Notes under the pieces: generated by a model
Seen by the model: the letters and a program-made list of their open reading frames with translations, nothing else
What the model was told of the DNA's origin: nothing
Databases searched by the model: none
Position numbers and translations under genes: made by a program
In this document: piece after piece, positions 63,731 to 64,000 of the stretch
Numbering within the stretch: position 1 is the first letter of the stretch
Layout of the letters: each line of letters starts with the position of its first letter
From: Flavobacterium sp. IB48
Lineage (GTDB): Bacteria; Bacteroidota; Bacteroidia; Flavobacteriales; Flavobacteriaceae
Assembly: GCF_016405855.1 (NCBI RefSeq)
Contig: NZ_JAEFCA010000001.1
Location: 99,209 to 163,208 of the forward strand
Direction: 5' to 3'
Length of the DNA stretch: 64,000 nucleotides

Positions 63731-63849
63731 ACAGACCCAAAATTCTGACTCGTAGTGCAACATAAAATTACGAGACTTTTCGCTCTCAACAAAGAGGTGT
63801 TTGTTGCTGCTAAAAGGATTTCGGACTTTTAAAAGTCTATCTTCCATTT

Positions 63850-63869
63850 TGCAATCGGCCTAGATTGCA
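63850..63869. promoter_or_regulatory. candidate operator before the Crp/Fnr-like gene
   Basis: TGCAATC GGCCTA GATTGCA, a perfect 7-6-7 inverted repeat, 37 bases upstream of the GTG. The remaining 200 bases between the two genes show no coding sequence I can support. Confidence 0.45.
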
Positions 63870-63906
63870 CTTATACATACTTGAATAAATCCAAAAAAAA
63901 CAGATA

Positions 63907-64000
63907 GTGAGTAACCCCGAAGATAAATTAGTTTTAAATAACTTTTTCCATTCCCTGTTTCCAATAGAAAAAGAGATTGTAGAAAAAATCACTAAAAATT
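63907..64000 (+). CDS. N-terminus of a Crp/Fnr-like regulator, cut by the window edge
   Basis: Thirty-one codons from a GTG to the window edge. The peptide SNPEDKLVLNNFFHSLFPI and the following EKEIVEKITKN resemble the first helix of Bacteroidetes Crp/Fnr proteins. An in-frame stop lies 19 bases upstream of the GTG, so the start is well bounded. The call rests on this short segment only. Confidence 0.5.
   Translation, partial: MSNPEDKLVLNNFFHSLFPIEKEIVEKITKN

Noticed and set aside
63749..63830. Short open frame of about 25 codons (KITRLFALNKEVFVAAKRISDF)
   Set aside because: It is too short and has no promoter. A passing likeness to the start of nitronate monooxygenases (KITRLF) is not enough.

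Overview
The window looks like chromosomal DNA of a Flavobacterium close to the F. johnsoniae group (inference). It is AT-rich. Many genes are preceded by the Bacteroidetes -7 element TAnnTTTG, sometimes with a TTG near -33, and Shine-Dalgarno sequences are weak. The gene content also fits: a T9SS Plug protein (DUF5103), a secreted protein with a type B T9SS/CHU_C sorting domain, a FolK-deoxynucleoside kinase fusion, and DUF5916, DUF6370 and bacterial GH3 proteins. There is no prophage, transposase, CRISPR array or rRNA operon. Nearly all genes are core metabolism, envelope or information processing.

Layout. 0-3 kb: end of a tRNA, a GNAT acetyltransferase and two unrelated L,D-transpeptidases tail to tail. 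3-10.5 kb: DUF5916 outer-membrane protein, gpmI, DUF445 protein, map and a methyltransferase. 10.6-17.1 kb: SNF2 helicase, T9SS Plug, apaG and pruA. 17.4-25.4 kb: an orphan gene, rsmG, fatty acid desaturase, aspartate aminotransferase, PA2169-family protein, a small beta-barrel protein, a RibD-like reductase and a U32 protein. 25.8-32.8 kb: purT, DUF6370 coupled to a Crp/Fnr regulator, then the glyoxylate shunt (aceB, aceA) divergent from a ScfR/RamB-like regulator. 33.7-37.2 kb: pirin, YjdI-like Fe-S protein, YceI, an AraC regulator and DUF983. 37.2-43.7 kb: fabD, a probable toxin-antitoxin pair, an EamA transporter, a sugar operon (DegT aminotransferase, NTF2-like, galE) and kdtA. 44-49 kb: a small Lpp-like lipoprotein, YegP-like protein, tRNA-Leu, tRNA-Gly, mutS, DUF1573 and a SpoU methylase. 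49.2-64 kb: a large LRR/C-type-lectin T9SS substrate, folK-dNK, sppA, an alpha/beta hydrolase, an AsmA-like protein, a GT9 glycosyltransferase, DUF2797, GH3, a small membrane protein and the start of another Crp/Fnr regulator.

The most unusual content is between genes. At least five families of structured intergenic repeats are visible. Some have arms that differ between copies yet stay complementary (families A and G). Two palindrome types are nested inside one another in both orders (family B). Two 8-bp tandem arrays have related units and equal copy number.

The pirin and YceI promoters share a 5-6-5 palindrome centred at about -41.5 with identical spacing to the -7 element, the geometry of a Crp-type class II activator site. 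A perfect 14-bp palindrome lies between aceB and its presumed regulator. The 71-residue lipoprotein at 44.1 kb resembles Braun's lipoprotein in layout: lipidated Cys, Val/Ala heptads and a C-terminal Lys. These are the best leads for new biology here.
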